Under the pieces are notes generated by a model. That model was not told where the DNA came from. It saw nothing but the letters and a program-made list of their open reading frames with translations, and searched no databases. The position numbers were made by a program, and so were the translations under genes. A DNA stretch of 64,000 bases from Lachnospiraceae bacterium (GTDB lineage Bacteria; Bacillota; Clostridia; Lachnospirales; Lachnospiraceae), in the NCBI GenBank assembly GCA_015057325.1, contig SVEQ01000014.1, forward strand, positions 1 through 64,000, in the 5' to 3' direction. Shown here piece after piece: positions 1-8,333 of this stretch. Within the stretch, counting starts at the first letter, position 1, and each line of letters opens with the position of its first letter.

Positions 1-83
1 AGAAGGACTATGACTTATTAGTAACGAAGACCTTGGAGAGGGTCTCTAAAAACTACTACTATATAATACGAGGAAAAGAAAAA

Positions 84-881
84 ATGAAAAAACAAACGAA
101 AAAAAGAGCAATTGCAACCGTCGTAACATGTATTATGGCATTATCAATAATCGGATGTGGCAGAGAAAAACCATCATTCGAACTTGATGAAAGTGAAATG
201 CCAACAGTCGAGGATATAAATAATGATATTGATGTTTCCGGCTTGCAGGATGCGGCAGATTCTATCAAGAATCTTGACCTTAATAAAGATTCCGGAAGTG
301 ACAACGGTCAGGCAAGTACTGATGAAACACCAGAAGGTGCTTCACAAACAACAGAAGTGGCAGGAGAAAAGACGGTATATAGTTTTACAGATGTTACCAG
401 AACAGAGACAGGTCTTTACATGGTAGCAAATGGAGGTATGAACGGCTCGACTGTTCTTTTCGGAGACAAGGATCTTAATGGTTTCCTTGATTATGTTGAT
501 AACACTGTTTTGGAGGAAGGACGTACTATCAACAGAACTATGTTTTATGATATTCTTGCTTATATGCTTGTGGATGATCAACTTTCTGCAGATGAAACTA
601 AAAGGGAAAAGCATTTGATGATGGCTCTTGCAGTAGCAAACAATTTCCATGATGTAGACGTCAAGATTAAGAGCTGCGTCATAGATGCCAATAATGCAGC
701 AGATTACCATTACAACCTTACTGCTTATGGTGCAGAAGATACATGGCTTGCTAATTATCAGGATTGCACATTTTTCATGAACGACGGTGCTACAGAATAT
801 CATTCTGACATGTTCAAGGATGAATATCTTGCTGTATGGCTGATGGCTATTGAAGATTATTATGGCGTGAAGTTAAATTAA
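84..881 (+). CDS. putative lipoprotein of unknown function
   Basis: A 265-residue exported protein. The start at 84 is chosen because it begins a lipoprotein signal (basic MKKQTKKR, hydrophobic stretch, lipobox IIGC at about residues 25-28) and follows AGGAAAAG at 71-78; the frame is open further upstream, but that would spoil the signal peptide. After the cysteine comes an acidic, Ser/Thr-rich linker of about 80 residues, then a globular C-terminal part with many Asp, Tyr and Asn. I recognise no family. The protein is inferred to sit on the outer face of the membrane. It is a single gene, followed by a strong terminator at 929-968, so it is not co-transcribed with the GntR operon downstream. 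Function unknown. Confidence 0.7.
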   Translation: MKKQTKKRAIATVVTCIMALSIIGCGREKPSFELDESEMPTVEDINNDIDVSGLQDAADSIKNLDLNKDSGSDNGQASTDETPEGASQTTEVAGEKTVYSFTDVTRTETGLYMVANGGMNGSTVLFGDKDLNGFLDYVDNTVLEEGRTINRTMFYDILAYMLVDDQLSADETKREKHLMMALAVANNFHDVDVKIKSCVIDANNAADYHYNLTAYGAEDTWLANYQDCTFFMNDGATEYHSDMFKDEYLAVWLMAIEDYYGVKLN

Positions 882-928
882 GGAGTAATAATTATAGTAA
901 AGAGTTTTATTTAGAAGATAACAGCGTA

Positions 929-968
929 AATGAGCTTCAGCCCAAGTAGGACTGGAGTTCATTTTTTT
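929..968 (+). terminator. Rho-independent terminator after lipoprotein gene
   Basis: A 12-bp stem (929-940 with 952-963, two G-T wobbles) is followed by seven T. It separates the lipoprotein gene from the GntR promoter that begins at 986. Confidence 0.85.
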
Positions 969-985
969 GTAGTCTTAAATTTATA

Positions 986-1020
986 TTGACATCAAACTGT
1001 ATCTATTGTATAGTAACAGT
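986..1020 (+). promoter_or_regulatory. promoter with palindromic operator of the GntR-ABC operon
   Basis: TTGACA at 986-991 and TATAGT at 1009-1014 are 17 bp apart. A 25-bp dyad centred on 1008 (996-1020) has outer arms ACTGT/ACAGT and inner arms CTAT/ATAG, with 9 of 12 positions paired, and it covers the -10 element. GntR-family regulators bind such palindromes, so autorepression by the first gene is the natural inference. Confidence 0.7.
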
Positions 1021-1060
1021 GAAACAGGGAGTAGTAACACTTTATGTTTGGAGTGATGTA

Positions 1061-1435
1061 ATGAATATTTTGATTGATCAATTGTCCCAGACGCCTATAT
1101 ATGAGCAGATAGAAAGCCAGATAAGACAGAATATTTTATCCGGCAAACTGGAAGCAAATTATATGATGCCGTCAATTAGAAAGATGGCGAAGGAACTGGG
1201 AGTAGGAATAATAACAGTAAAACGTGCCTATGATGATATGTGCAATGAAGGACTTCTAATAAGTCTGCAGGGGCGTGGAGTATTTGTTGCTGATATAGAT
1301 ATGGATAAGGAGAAGGAAGTGCGGTTTAACGGACTTCGAGAAAAATTACTGGACGTTAAGGCGTATTGCGATACGTCGGACATATCGAAAGAAGAACTGA
1401 TTAAAGAAATTGAGAAAATGTATGGTGAAAAATAA
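1061..1435 (+). CDS. GntR family transcriptional regulator, YtrA type
   Basis: A 124-residue DNA-binding repressor. The start at 1061 follows GGAG at 1050-1053; a longer reading would begin inside the -35 box. The winged helix covers about residues 8-75, with the family hallmarks PIYEQI, SGKL, PSIRKMAKEL and the recognition helix ITVKRAYDDM, ending in QGRGVFV. The tail is only about 45 residues, too short for a ligand-binding domain, which is the YtrA subgroup pattern. YtrA-type regulators usually control a neighbouring ABC transporter and respond to cell-wall antibiotics; that is family knowledge, not visible here. It heads an operon with the ABC genes at 1486-6396. Confidence 0.9.
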   Translation: MNILIDQLSQTPIYEQIESQIRQNILSGKLEANYMMPSIRKMAKELGVGIITVKRAYDDMCNEGLLISLQGRGVFVADIDMDKEKEVRFNGLREKLLDVKAYCDTSDISKEELIKEIEKMYGEK

Positions 1436-1485
1436 AACTGGTTTACATAATGCAGGATATTTCGAAATAAGAAGGGAGAATAACA

Positions 1486-2367
1486 ATGGATAGCGCAATT
1501 ACAGTTAAGGATTTGAATGTTAAGTTGAAAGGTTTTGAATTAAAGGATATCAGTCTTGAGATACCAAGAGGTGTTGTCGTAGGACTTGTCGGAAGGAACG
1601 GTGCCGGCAAGACAACTCTTATCAATACGCTTACGGATGTATATATTCCTGCGGCTGGAAGTATCATTTACGGTGAAGATGAACTTTCAAAGAAACCGGA
1701 AAAAGTAAAGGCAAAAATCGGAGTGTGCTATGACAGCCTGTTCTATCCGCCGATCTATAAGCCGGAAAAGATAGCAAAGATTATTGCACCGTTTTATGAA
1801 GACTTTGATATGGATAAATGGAAATCCTACATGGAGAGATTTAACCTTGACCTTAAGAAGCCTGTCGGACAGTATTCAAAGGGTATGCAGATGAAGTTCA
1901 TGCTGTCGTTGATATTTGCAAGAAACGCAGAGGTTTTAATACTTGATGAGCCGACGGCTGGCTTAGACCCTGCAGCAAGAGCAGAGATTATTGATTTATT
2001 GCAGGAATATATGGTGGATGAGGACAGAACAGTTATATTCTCTACGCATATAACGAGCGACCTTGATAAGATTGCAGATTATATTGTGCTTATGGAGAAC
2101 GGTCAGGTCGTTCTTGTCGAGGAGAAGGATGAACTAATGCTCAACTATGGTGTTGTGCAGGTATCTAAAGAAAAGTTTACATCAGAGATTGAAGGCAAGA
2201 TGATAGGAGTTAAGGAAAAGGAGTTTGGCTACATAGGACTTACAAAGGATGTGGCATTTTTCGAAGGCAGAGACGACGTGAAAGTAAGACGGGCTATCAT
2301 TGAAGATTTGCTTATTTATGAAGATGAGAAGACGGAGACGAATGAGGAGAGTAATCCGTATATTTAA
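1486..2367 (+). CDS. ABC transporter ATP-binding protein (YtrB-like)
   Basis: A 293-residue ATPase that would power the membrane proteins encoded just downstream. Walker A is GRNGAGKTT at about residues 36-44. The signature motif is the degenerate YSKGMQ instead of LSGGQ, which is common in this subfamily. Walker B is VLILDEPTAGLD, and the H-loop lies in FSTHITSDL. The C-terminal ~70 residues are a variable tail. The start follows GAAGGGAG at 1471-1478. The order GntR regulator, ATPase, permeases matches YtrABC-like exporters of Firmicutes. The substrate is unknown. A paralogous ATPase with the same SKGM/SDGM-type signature lies at 19834. Confidence 0.92.
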   Translation: MDSAITVKDLNVKLKGFELKDISLEIPRGVVVGLVGRNGAGKTTLINTLTDVYIPAAGSIIYGEDELSKKPEKVKAKIGVCYDSLFYPPIYKPEKIAKIIAPFYEDFDMDKWKSYMERFNLDLKKPVGQYSKGMQMKFMLSLIFARNAEVLILDEPTAGLDPAARAEIIDLLQEYMVDEDRTVIFSTHITSDLDKIADYIVLMENGQVVLVEEKDELMLNYGVVQVSKEKFTSEIEGKMIGVKEKEFGYIGLTKDVAFFEGRDDVKVRRAIIEDLLIYEDEKTETNEESNPYI

Positions 2368-2407
2368 ACAATGTATGTTTTAAACTCGAAAAGAGAGGAT
2401 TTTATAG

Positions 2408-3340
2408 ATGAAAAAATGTTTTAAATATATGAGTGAGTATTGGAATGAGCCAGATTATATAGTACTCGCTGCCGGCTTTGTGTATTTGGTTATACCTAGA
2501 GGCAATCTCTATATGGTTATGGCTTTAACATATGTAATCAATGCAATGTCGCTTTCAATGTTTGGTATGGGCCGGGGAATCATTTATAGAAAAGACGGGC
2601 GTGATAAGTTAACATTATCTCTGCCGATGTCAAGAGAAACTATATACGATACAAGAATGTATATATTAAGTGCATTATATCTTGTGTGCATTCTTCTTTC
2701 TCTGATAGCCTATATTCCTAAACGTATGTATGTAAGTTATCTTTGTGCGGTTTCGTTGTTTTTGTTTGGTCATATGATGTGTGGATTGTGTATAAGAAAA
2801 CCGCATTGTCATATTCTATCGGGTATTCCTGCATTTATTGTTACTATGTTATATATTTGGGAAATTATAAATGAGAGTGTTGAAAGATCAACGCTGCTTA
2901 AAGTGGTCATGGGAAATATATGCGTAGTTATGCTTGCGATTGATGTATATGTGTGGCTGCACGAGCGTAGGATATTTATTAACGGCAGTTCCAAAGGGAA
3001 CGTTGTCAGAAAAGGAAGAGCAGATGAAAAGCATAACGGAACGATAAATAAAAAAATAAAAAAAGAAACGGTTATTACTTTGATAATAATAGGCGGACTT
3101 ATATCAGTAACAATGTCAAAAGATTTTATGCTTCGTTCGGCTGTGTTCTTTGTTTCGCCGAAAAGTGCATTGACGATGGAGTACGAATATTACAAAGATT
3201 TGCCGGATAGTGATAACGCAAAATTGTATGTAATTACAAAGAATATACCGGTAGAAAAGGCTACTCAAGGCGAGTTGTATACATGGGTTGTTTATAATTA
3301 CGGACCATTTTATTTTGCAGCGTATTATGGTGAAGGATAA
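2408..3340 (+). CDS. ABC-2-like permease subunit, short paralogue
   Basis: A 310-residue membrane protein with about six hydrophobic segments in residues 15-190, a Lys-rich cytoplasmic stretch around 200-220, one more membrane segment near 225-245 and a short extracytoplasmic tail. Residues 1-110 closely match the start of the next gene, including the shared block KLTLSLPMSR followed by TIYDTRMY. The two genes therefore arose by tandem duplication. The C-terminal extracellular domain here is only about 70 residues, against about 170 in the neighbour. The start at 2408 follows AGAGAGG at 2391-2397. Role inferred from position: membrane partner of the ATPase at 1486. Confidence 0.8.
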   Translation: MKKCFKYMSEYWNEPDYIVLAAGFVYLVIPRGNLYMVMALTYVINAMSLSMFGMGRGIIYRKDGRDKLTLSLPMSRETIYDTRMYILSALYLVCILLSLIAYIPKRMYVSYLCAVSLFLFGHMMCGLCIRKPHCHILSGIPAFIVTMLYIWEIINESVERSTLLKVVMGNICVVMLAIDVYVWLHERRIFINGSSKGNVVRKGRADEKHNGTINKKIKKETVITLIIIGGLISVTMSKDFMLRSAVFFVSPKSALTMEYEYYKDLPDSDNAKLYVITKNIPVEKATQGELYTWVVYNYGPFYFAAYYGEG

Positions 3341-3444
3341 ATGAAATAATCCGCTGGAGGTTGTGAAATCTGCTTCTTTGCGTACATTCGTTAATGTGGG
3401 TATTCGTTAGTACTAATAGAGTTATAAACAAGGAGGCTTTAAAA

Positions 3445-4749
3445 GTGAAAAAATGTCTTAAATATATGAGTGGATTTTGGGGTCCGTACAAATATATACT
3501 GATTTTTGCATTTATAATGTTGGCGATATTTCAAAAGAATGCATTTATGATAGTTTGGATTACTTATGCGGTTAATGCGATGTCGCTCTCAATTTATGGA
3601 AGTGATATAGGCTACATTTATAAAACCGGTGATCATGAAAAATTAACACTTTCATTGCCGATGTCAAGAAAGACTATATATGATACAAGAATGTATTTGA
3701 CGGGGGCACTTTATCTTGCGGGTATCGTGCTTGCGATAATCCCGTTTATCCCGAAGGGTAAATTGGTAGGTTACTTCGGTACAGCTTCACTTTTGCTCTT
3801 TGGACATCTAATGTGTGCTTTGTTTATCAGATTTCCAATTCTTCAAGGATTGTCAGGATTACCGGCAATTATTGTGCTTATAATGTCCATTGTCTTTGAT
3901 TGGATGGACATTTTGGATTTTGTAAATGAGCGACTTGAATCTGTGAAATTGGTATGGGTCGCAATGGTAATTCTGTGTACTGTTTTAGTTGCGGTTGATG
4001 TGTTTGTGTGGATACGTGAACGGAGAATATTTATTGAAGGTTCTGTCAAAGGAAATACCATAAAAAAGAAAGATGATAAAAAAGATGAAGATAATAAGAA
4101 AAAAATATCCAAGCCAATAATTGTATTGATTGCTGTTGCGTCGTTGGCGGTTATTATACGTGTTATGATTCCGATTTTGGGAATAGGACTTCTTATTTTT
4201 GATAGTTTTACATCTCAAGTAGAAGTGCATACCAATGTAAATGATTACCTGAAATATCATTCGGGTCCGCAAGCTGAAGACGAGTATAAGTCGAAATGGA
4301 GCATGGACGAAACGATTTGGCCCGAAAAGATTACAACTGATATGACGATTGAAGACTATAAGATGGTCTATTATAATCCTTGGGATAAACAATTTCTTGG
4401 TTATCTGACGGTTAAGTACGATGAAGAGAACTATGATAAAGAAGTTAAACGTTTAAAGGATTATGAGTCCACTGCATATCTTGGATATTATGGTGTGACG
4501 GGCTTTGAGGACTACGAACTGCTTGCAATGTATGCCGATTCTGATCAAGGTTTTGTCTATGCTTTAACTGATGGAAAGGATAAAATAATTTATGTTGAGA
4601 TTATTTTCTGCAATCATTTTATGGATTTAAAATACGAGAAGTACATTCCTGCTGATTATCTTCCGAAAGGATTTGATGCGAAGATGGATAATCCTTATCA
4701 GAAGAAATGGGAAAAGGAAAATGGGCTGGATGATTTACAGATTTTTTAA
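3445..4749 (+). CDS. ABC-2-like permease subunit, long paralogue
   Basis: A 434-residue membrane protein. A GTG start at 3445 is chosen because AGGAGG lies at 3431-3436 and the product then begins VKKCLKYMSG, aligning with MKKCFKYMSE of the preceding gene. It has about six membrane segments, a highly charged Lys/Asp cytoplasmic stretch near residues 215-235, another membrane segment, then an extracellular domain of about 170 residues rich in Tyr, Asp and Glu. It is probably a subunit of the exporter driven by the ATPase at 1486. No catalytic motif is seen, so it is expected to be transport or sensing machinery only. Confidence 0.82.
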   Translation: MKKCLKYMSGFWGPYKYILIFAFIMLAIFQKNAFMIVWITYAVNAMSLSIYGSDIGYIYKTGDHEKLTLSLPMSRKTIYDTRMYLTGALYLAGIVLAIIPFIPKGKLVGYFGTASLLLFGHLMCALFIRFPILQGLSGLPAIIVLIMSIVFDWMDILDFVNERLESVKLVWVAMVILCTVLVAVDVFVWIRERRIFIEGSVKGNTIKKKDDKKDEDNKKKISKPIIVLIAVASLAVIIRVMIPILGIGLLIFDSFTSQVEVHTNVNDYLKYHSGPQAEDEYKSKWSMDETIWPEKITTDMTIEDYKMVYYNPWDKQFLGYLTVKYDEENYDKEVKRLKDYESTAYLGYYGVTGFEDYELLAMYADSDQGFVYALTDGKDKIIYVEIIFCNHFMDLKYEKYIPADYLPKGFDAKMDNPYQKKWEKENGLDDLQIF

Positions 4750-4764
4750 AGGGTGGTGGAGTAA

Positions 4765-6396
4765 ATGCTAAAGAAACATTGGAAGTTTGTAAATTGGTCA
4801 TTTAGTGAGCCATACATACCAAAAGAGAATAATGACGGTAAGGTATTATCTGTATTTTCAGTGGCATTGTTCTTGTTTTTGATGATTTTTTCGAGTTTTT
4901 TACGAATCAAGATGAGTTTGTGGACTTATCTGTTTTTCTATATGATGTGTTTTAACAGCACTACATATAAAAACGGTTTCGGAAGATTTGAGAGAAGCCT
5001 TCCCGTAAAGGATTCATTTATTGTAAATAACATATTATTTGCAGTACCGATAACTTATATATTGTTTGTGACGGTTACGCTTGGATTGTTTTTATCAATT
5101 ATGTCTGGTGCAGTGCAGACAGCGATGTTTGGTAGTTCGTTTTTGAAAGAAATTGTCGGTTATATGGTGGAAATGATCAGGTCATCTGATGTGTTACGCA
5201 TTATATTTTCAATCAGTGTTGTCGCGGGTATATGGTTCTTGATGGCAATGCAGATATTTTACAAAAAAGCGTCAAGAAAAATAGCCGGACAATGTGTGGT
5301 AATAGCTGTAATGTGCATAGTCGCTGTATATCTGTCCGGTGTAATGAAGTCTGCCGGAGTGACAGGTGAGTATAAATTTTCTGAAGTTATATATGTACTT
5401 CCGACTGTTCCTGCCGTTGTAGTTTCGGTCGTTTTTGCATTAGTTTCAGGAGTGTATTCGTGGATCAGGGCGATGTATCTCTATCGCCATAATGTGACAG
5501 GACAGGCAATGATACGACTTGGTAAAGGTTATGCATATGATAAGTCTAAAATGGTGCTTTATTCGAAAGATGGCAAAAAGGCAAGATTGTTTGCGGCTAT
5601 TGGAGTGTTAAGTATATGGGTGGCTGTAATGGGCTTCATCTTATATAATATTAGTGATATTCTTGGTGGAAAAGTCATTGACAGCGGAAAAGGAGAGGTT
5701 CATTATACATCATCATCACCGGAAGAATATGGTGATTGGGATTCTTGTTTGGAAAAGGAAGGTGTATCGGAAGCAGCACAAGACTTTCTGTATGATTGGT
5801 GTCGGCGGATAATGATTTTTCCAAATGAAATAAATGAGGAATACATTAAGGAATATTACGCAAAGATTGACGGTAATTACAGTTATAAGGTGTATGAAGG
5901 CAATGATGATGTGGGACCGGGAAGTTCGGGATCTTATGATATGGAATATGCAAGATTTCTGGTTGCTGATTATCCGAAGGGGGAGTTTGAAAAAGAGTGT
6001 GACAGACTGGCAAATCTATCGTATAAGGATGAGGAATACGATGAAGATGAGGAAGTTGATGAAGATGAGGAAACTGATGGGGCTGATGGACAACAGAAAG
6101 CTGATTATGAAGCCGGGGATGATGAGGATGGTGAGGATGAAACTGATATAGAAAATCATGTATTGGTCAATGTTGATAACTTTCCTGCAAAGACTTATAT
6201 AGCTGTATATAATTACGCATACAAAGAATTTGAGTATGCAATTGCAGATGAGAATACCAGCAGGATCATTTATGTATTTCTTTATGATTGCAATAGTATT
6301 CCGACAGATGTCAAGTATGAGGCAGAGAAACCTTATACGGTTGTGCCGCTTACGAAGAGAAACTATGGGGAAGGGTATTCGATATATCAGAATTAG
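4765..6396 (+). CDS. multi-pass membrane protein, third permease-like subunit
   Basis: A 543-residue membrane protein. It keeps a weak echo of the two upstream permeases (RSLPVKDSFI in place of LSLPMSRKTI) and about seven hydrophobic segments in residues 30-290, then an extracellular domain. A very acidic low-complexity tract of Asp and Glu lies at about residues 420-465 and could bind cations or act as a spacer. The start at 4765 follows GGGTGGTGGAG, and the stop of the previous gene is 15 bases upstream, so all five genes from 1061 form one operon. Role inferred as part of the same ABC system. Confidence 0.75.
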   Translation: MLKKHWKFVNWSFSEPYIPKENNDGKVLSVFSVALFLFLMIFSSFLRIKMSLWTYLFFYMMCFNSTTYKNGFGRFERSLPVKDSFIVNNILFAVPITYILFVTVTLGLFLSIMSGAVQTAMFGSSFLKEIVGYMVEMIRSSDVLRIIFSISVVAGIWFLMAMQIFYKKASRKIAGQCVVIAVMCIVAVYLSGVMKSAGVTGEYKFSEVIYVLPTVPAVVVSVVFALVSGVYSWIRAMYLYRHNVTGQAMIRLGKGYAYDKSKMVLYSKDGKKARLFAAIGVLSIWVAVMGFILYNISDILGGKVIDSGKGEVHYTSSSPEEYGDWDSCLEKEGVSEAAQDFLYDWCRRIMIFPNEINEEYIKEYYAKIDGNYSYKVYEGNDDVGPGSSGSYDMEYARFLVADYPKGEFEKECDRLANLSYKDEEYDEDEEVDEDEETDGADGQQKADYEAGDDEDGEDETDIENHVLVNVDNFPAKTYIAVYNYAYKEFEYAIADENTSRIIYVFLYDCNSIPTDVKYEAEKPYTVVPLTKRNYGEGYSIYQN

Positions 6397-6478
6397 TATA
6401 AATGAGGATTGACATATATTAGCGTTTAACATATAATTGAATAAATAAGGAGTAATGTATGTTAAAGGCGGTGCCCAT

Positions 6479-7168
6479 ATGAGTGAAATTACAACATTAT
6501 ACTATGCTATAAGAATTGATTTGGAACAGAAAACAAAAGAACTTGAATGTGTAAGAAAAGAATTGAATGATATAGGTAAAGAACAGAAGTCGATAGTGGT
6601 CAAAACAATCAACGATAATCAATATTACTACGAACAATGGAGAGAGAATGGCAAGGTCAGATATAAATCATTGGGTAAGGTTACGCCAAGCGGAGCTTGT
6701 GATAGTGAGATTAAAATTCTTAGAAGAAAGGAATTGCTTGCGAGAGAGGAAGAACTTCAATTTTTAATAACACATTTACAAACACAGCTCAAGAAAATTA
6801 GACAATGGAAAGATAAGGAATCTATTCTGTCGGAGTATACCTTTGAGGTGTTTTGGAAAGATGAACTGTCTGCCAGAGTTTCTGTAGGTAAAAGCAGAGT
6901 GCATGTGTCGCGGTATATAAAGCACCCGATACATCAGATTTTTTCTGATGAGTTAATTACAAGAGACCAATTGAATGAAGTCCTTAAGCTTAGATGTTTT
7001 GAGGAAGGAAGAAGTGATTGTGCTGCAAAGCTTAAAGCTTTAGGTCTTTCAGAGTATAATCCGTTGGAGATTGTTAAGAAAACTCATGGGGTATCATTTA
7101 ACGATTATATATGGATTCGATTTCCGGGAGAGAGATTGACATCTAAAGATGTGTTAGTGAGGGATTGA
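6479..7168 (+). CDS. coiled-coil partner protein of HipA-like kinase
   Basis: A 229-residue protein with no recognised enzyme motif. The start at 6479 is set by AAAGGCGG at 6464-6471; an upstream in-frame ATG at 6455 lies only two bases from its Shine-Dalgarno. Residues 8-35 and 80-110 are strongly heptad-like, suggesting a coiled coil. Between them is a compact patch QYYYEQWRENGKVRYKSLGK that resembles short aromatic/basic segments in some mobile-element proteins. The C-terminal third holds SEYNPLEIVKKTHG and ends in a predicted beta segment. The stop is one base from the start of the kinase gene at 7170, so the two are translationally linked and probably work as a pair. A role as regulator or antitoxin is inference only. 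Confidence 0.7.
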   Translation: MSEITTLYYAIRIDLEQKTKELECVRKELNDIGKEQKSIVVKTINDNQYYYEQWRENGKVRYKSLGKVTPSGACDSEIKILRRKELLAREEELQFLITHLQTQLKKIRQWKDKESILSEYTFEVFWKDELSARVSVGKSRVHVSRYIKHPIHQIFSDELITRDQLNEVLKLRCFEEGRSDCAAKLKALGLSEYNPLEIVKKTHGVSFNDYIWIRFPGERLTSKDVLVRD

Positions 7169-7169
7169 T

Positions 7170-7931
7170 ATGTTTGATGTTCAGATTGATGAAAGTTATA
7201 TTGTAGAGCAGAGTGGTACATCAGAGGGAACACAGATAAAATACAAAAAGGATGATTATTGGTACAAGTTAGATAGCAGGGGACGAGAAGGTTATTGTGA
7301 ATATCTTGTATCGAAACTGCTAACATTTACCAATCTTGAACCTTGGGAATATATTGTGTACGAACAGGGATATATTAATGGAAAACCGGGTTGCAGAAGT
7401 AAGAATTATCTTTGCGGTGATGACGAGTTTATTACAATATATCGTATGTATTACAATGAATTTGGAAGAAATCTGGCGAAGATAACTGCTACAATGGAAA
7501 CTATGGAAGAACGTATAGATTACGTTACGAGGTTTGTTAAAGAAAGTACGGGCGTTGATCCTACGGAATATTTTAGAAAAGTATTCACGCTTGATGGTAT
7601 AACTTTAAATGAGGACAGACATTTCAATAATCTGGCATTAATATACTGCGAAGGGCAATATAGATGTGCACCTATTTTCGATAATGGGGTGTCTTTGTTA
7701 ACGGCTAATCAAAGTGTGAATTGGAATTTCGATATAAAAGAAAATGTTAAAAGGGTTGTTGCGAAACCATTTTCGGGCTCTCACCGGAAAATGTATGAAT
7801 ATTTCGGGAAGGGATTTGACGTTGATTATAAAGGTGTAATAGATTGGTTGGAGAACGAACCACCGTCAAAAGAGAGGAATGTGCTGATTTATCAAGTTGA
7901 AATAATTAATAATAATTTACAAAACTCTTGA
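7170..7931 (+). CDS. HipA-like (CtkA-type) protein kinase
   Basis: A 253-residue protein resembling the HipA-fold Ser/Thr kinases. Residues 12-50 hold a glycine-poor P-loop region (SGTSEGTQIKY) followed by YKLDSRGREGYCEYLVSKL, which matches the N-lobe helix of the family. The catalytic loop is NEDRHFNN, with D149, H151 and N153/N154, and the metal-binding motif is PIFDNG, with D171. The length is close to the short CtkA/HipA-like group and well below full HipA (about 440 residues), so the N-terminal Couple_hipA segment is missing. The protein at 6479 may replace it. Substrate unknown; HipA relatives phosphorylate tRNA synthetases or other translation factors. Confidence 0.78.
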   Translation: MFDVQIDESYIVEQSGTSEGTQIKYKKDDYWYKLDSRGREGYCEYLVSKLLTFTNLEPWEYIVYEQGYINGKPGCRSKNYLCGDDEFITIYRMYYNEFGRNLAKITATMETMEERIDYVTRFVKESTGVDPTEYFRKVFTLDGITLNEDRHFNNLALIYCEGQYRCAPIFDNGVSLLTANQSVNWNFDIKENVKRVVAKPFSGSHRKMYEYFGKGFDVDYKGVIDWLENEPPSKERNVLIYQVEIINNNLQNS

Positions 7932-7960
7932 TCTTAAAGTGCCTTTATGACATATAGAAA

Positions 7961-8050
7961 ATTCGAAAAATACAAAATAAAATCCTCGAAAAAAATAAAG
8001 TAAAACTCTCGAAAAACATAAAATAAAACCCTCGAAAAACACAAAAAACA
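7961..8050 (+). repeat. 23-bp tandem repeat, about four copies
   Basis: TCGAAAAA recurs at 7963, 7986, 8009 and 8032, exactly 23 bases apart each time. Each copy continues with an A-rich, T-poor stretch and ends in CC, CTC or CCC. The strand is extremely poor in T within the units. It sits directly downstream of the HipA-like kinase gene. No spacers are present, so it is not a CRISPR. Confidence 0.8.
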
Positions 8051-8054
8051 CTTG

Positions 8055-8241
8055 ATGGATGAAGCAATTGAAAAGACCATGGCACAGTTAGAGGAGCAGA
8101 TGGCGCAGTTAAATTAAACGGCTCACTTAAGCTTGCAGGACTTACTGACGGCGCAAAGACAGGCAAAGATAATACAGCTGATGTAGGGACAAAGAAAAAT
8201 CTGGATGTGACAGATGATAATGAGATTGAAGAAGATATATA
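8055..8241 (+). pseudogene. decayed coding remnant in two frames
   Basis: From 8055 a frame reads MDEAIEKTMAQLEEQMAQLN and stops at 8117. A second frame, open from 8072, reads through LNGSLKLAGLTDGAKTGK and ends in an acidic tail at 8241. The second frame has biased, protein-like composition (DGA and LAG patterns). The two frames meet at the shared residues LN near 8111-8119, as a frameshifted or deleted gene would. No good ribosome binding site is present. The parent family is not identified. It may simply be debris from a longer repeat-rich surface protein. Confidence 0.35.
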
Positions 8242-8258
8242 ATAAAACTTGATAATCT

Positions 8259-8294
8259 AAAAAAACTGCTCTATAATCATTTGGGCAGTTTTTT
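8259..8294 (+). terminator. Rho-independent terminator
   Basis: The arms AAAAAACTGC and GCAGTTTTTT (8260-8269 with 8285-8294) form a stem with a T-run. It closes the region of the kinase pair and the remnant before the gene at 8334. Confidence 0.75.
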
Positions 8295-8333
8295 GCGTAG
8301 ATTAATCTGTGAAGAAGATGGGAGCAGACGGAC

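Noticed and set aside
986-1060. Longer GntR protein starting with TTG at 986
   Set aside because: That start coincides with the -35 box of the operon's promoter and would lie upstream of the transcription start.
5834-6151. Met/Arg-rich frame overlapping the acidic tract of the 4765 protein
   Set aside because: It is the out-of-frame reading of GAT/GAA-rich DNA and has no ribosome binding site.
7961-8050. Possible CRISPR array
   Set aside because: The repeats are contiguous with no spacers, the copies are degenerate and no cas genes are present.
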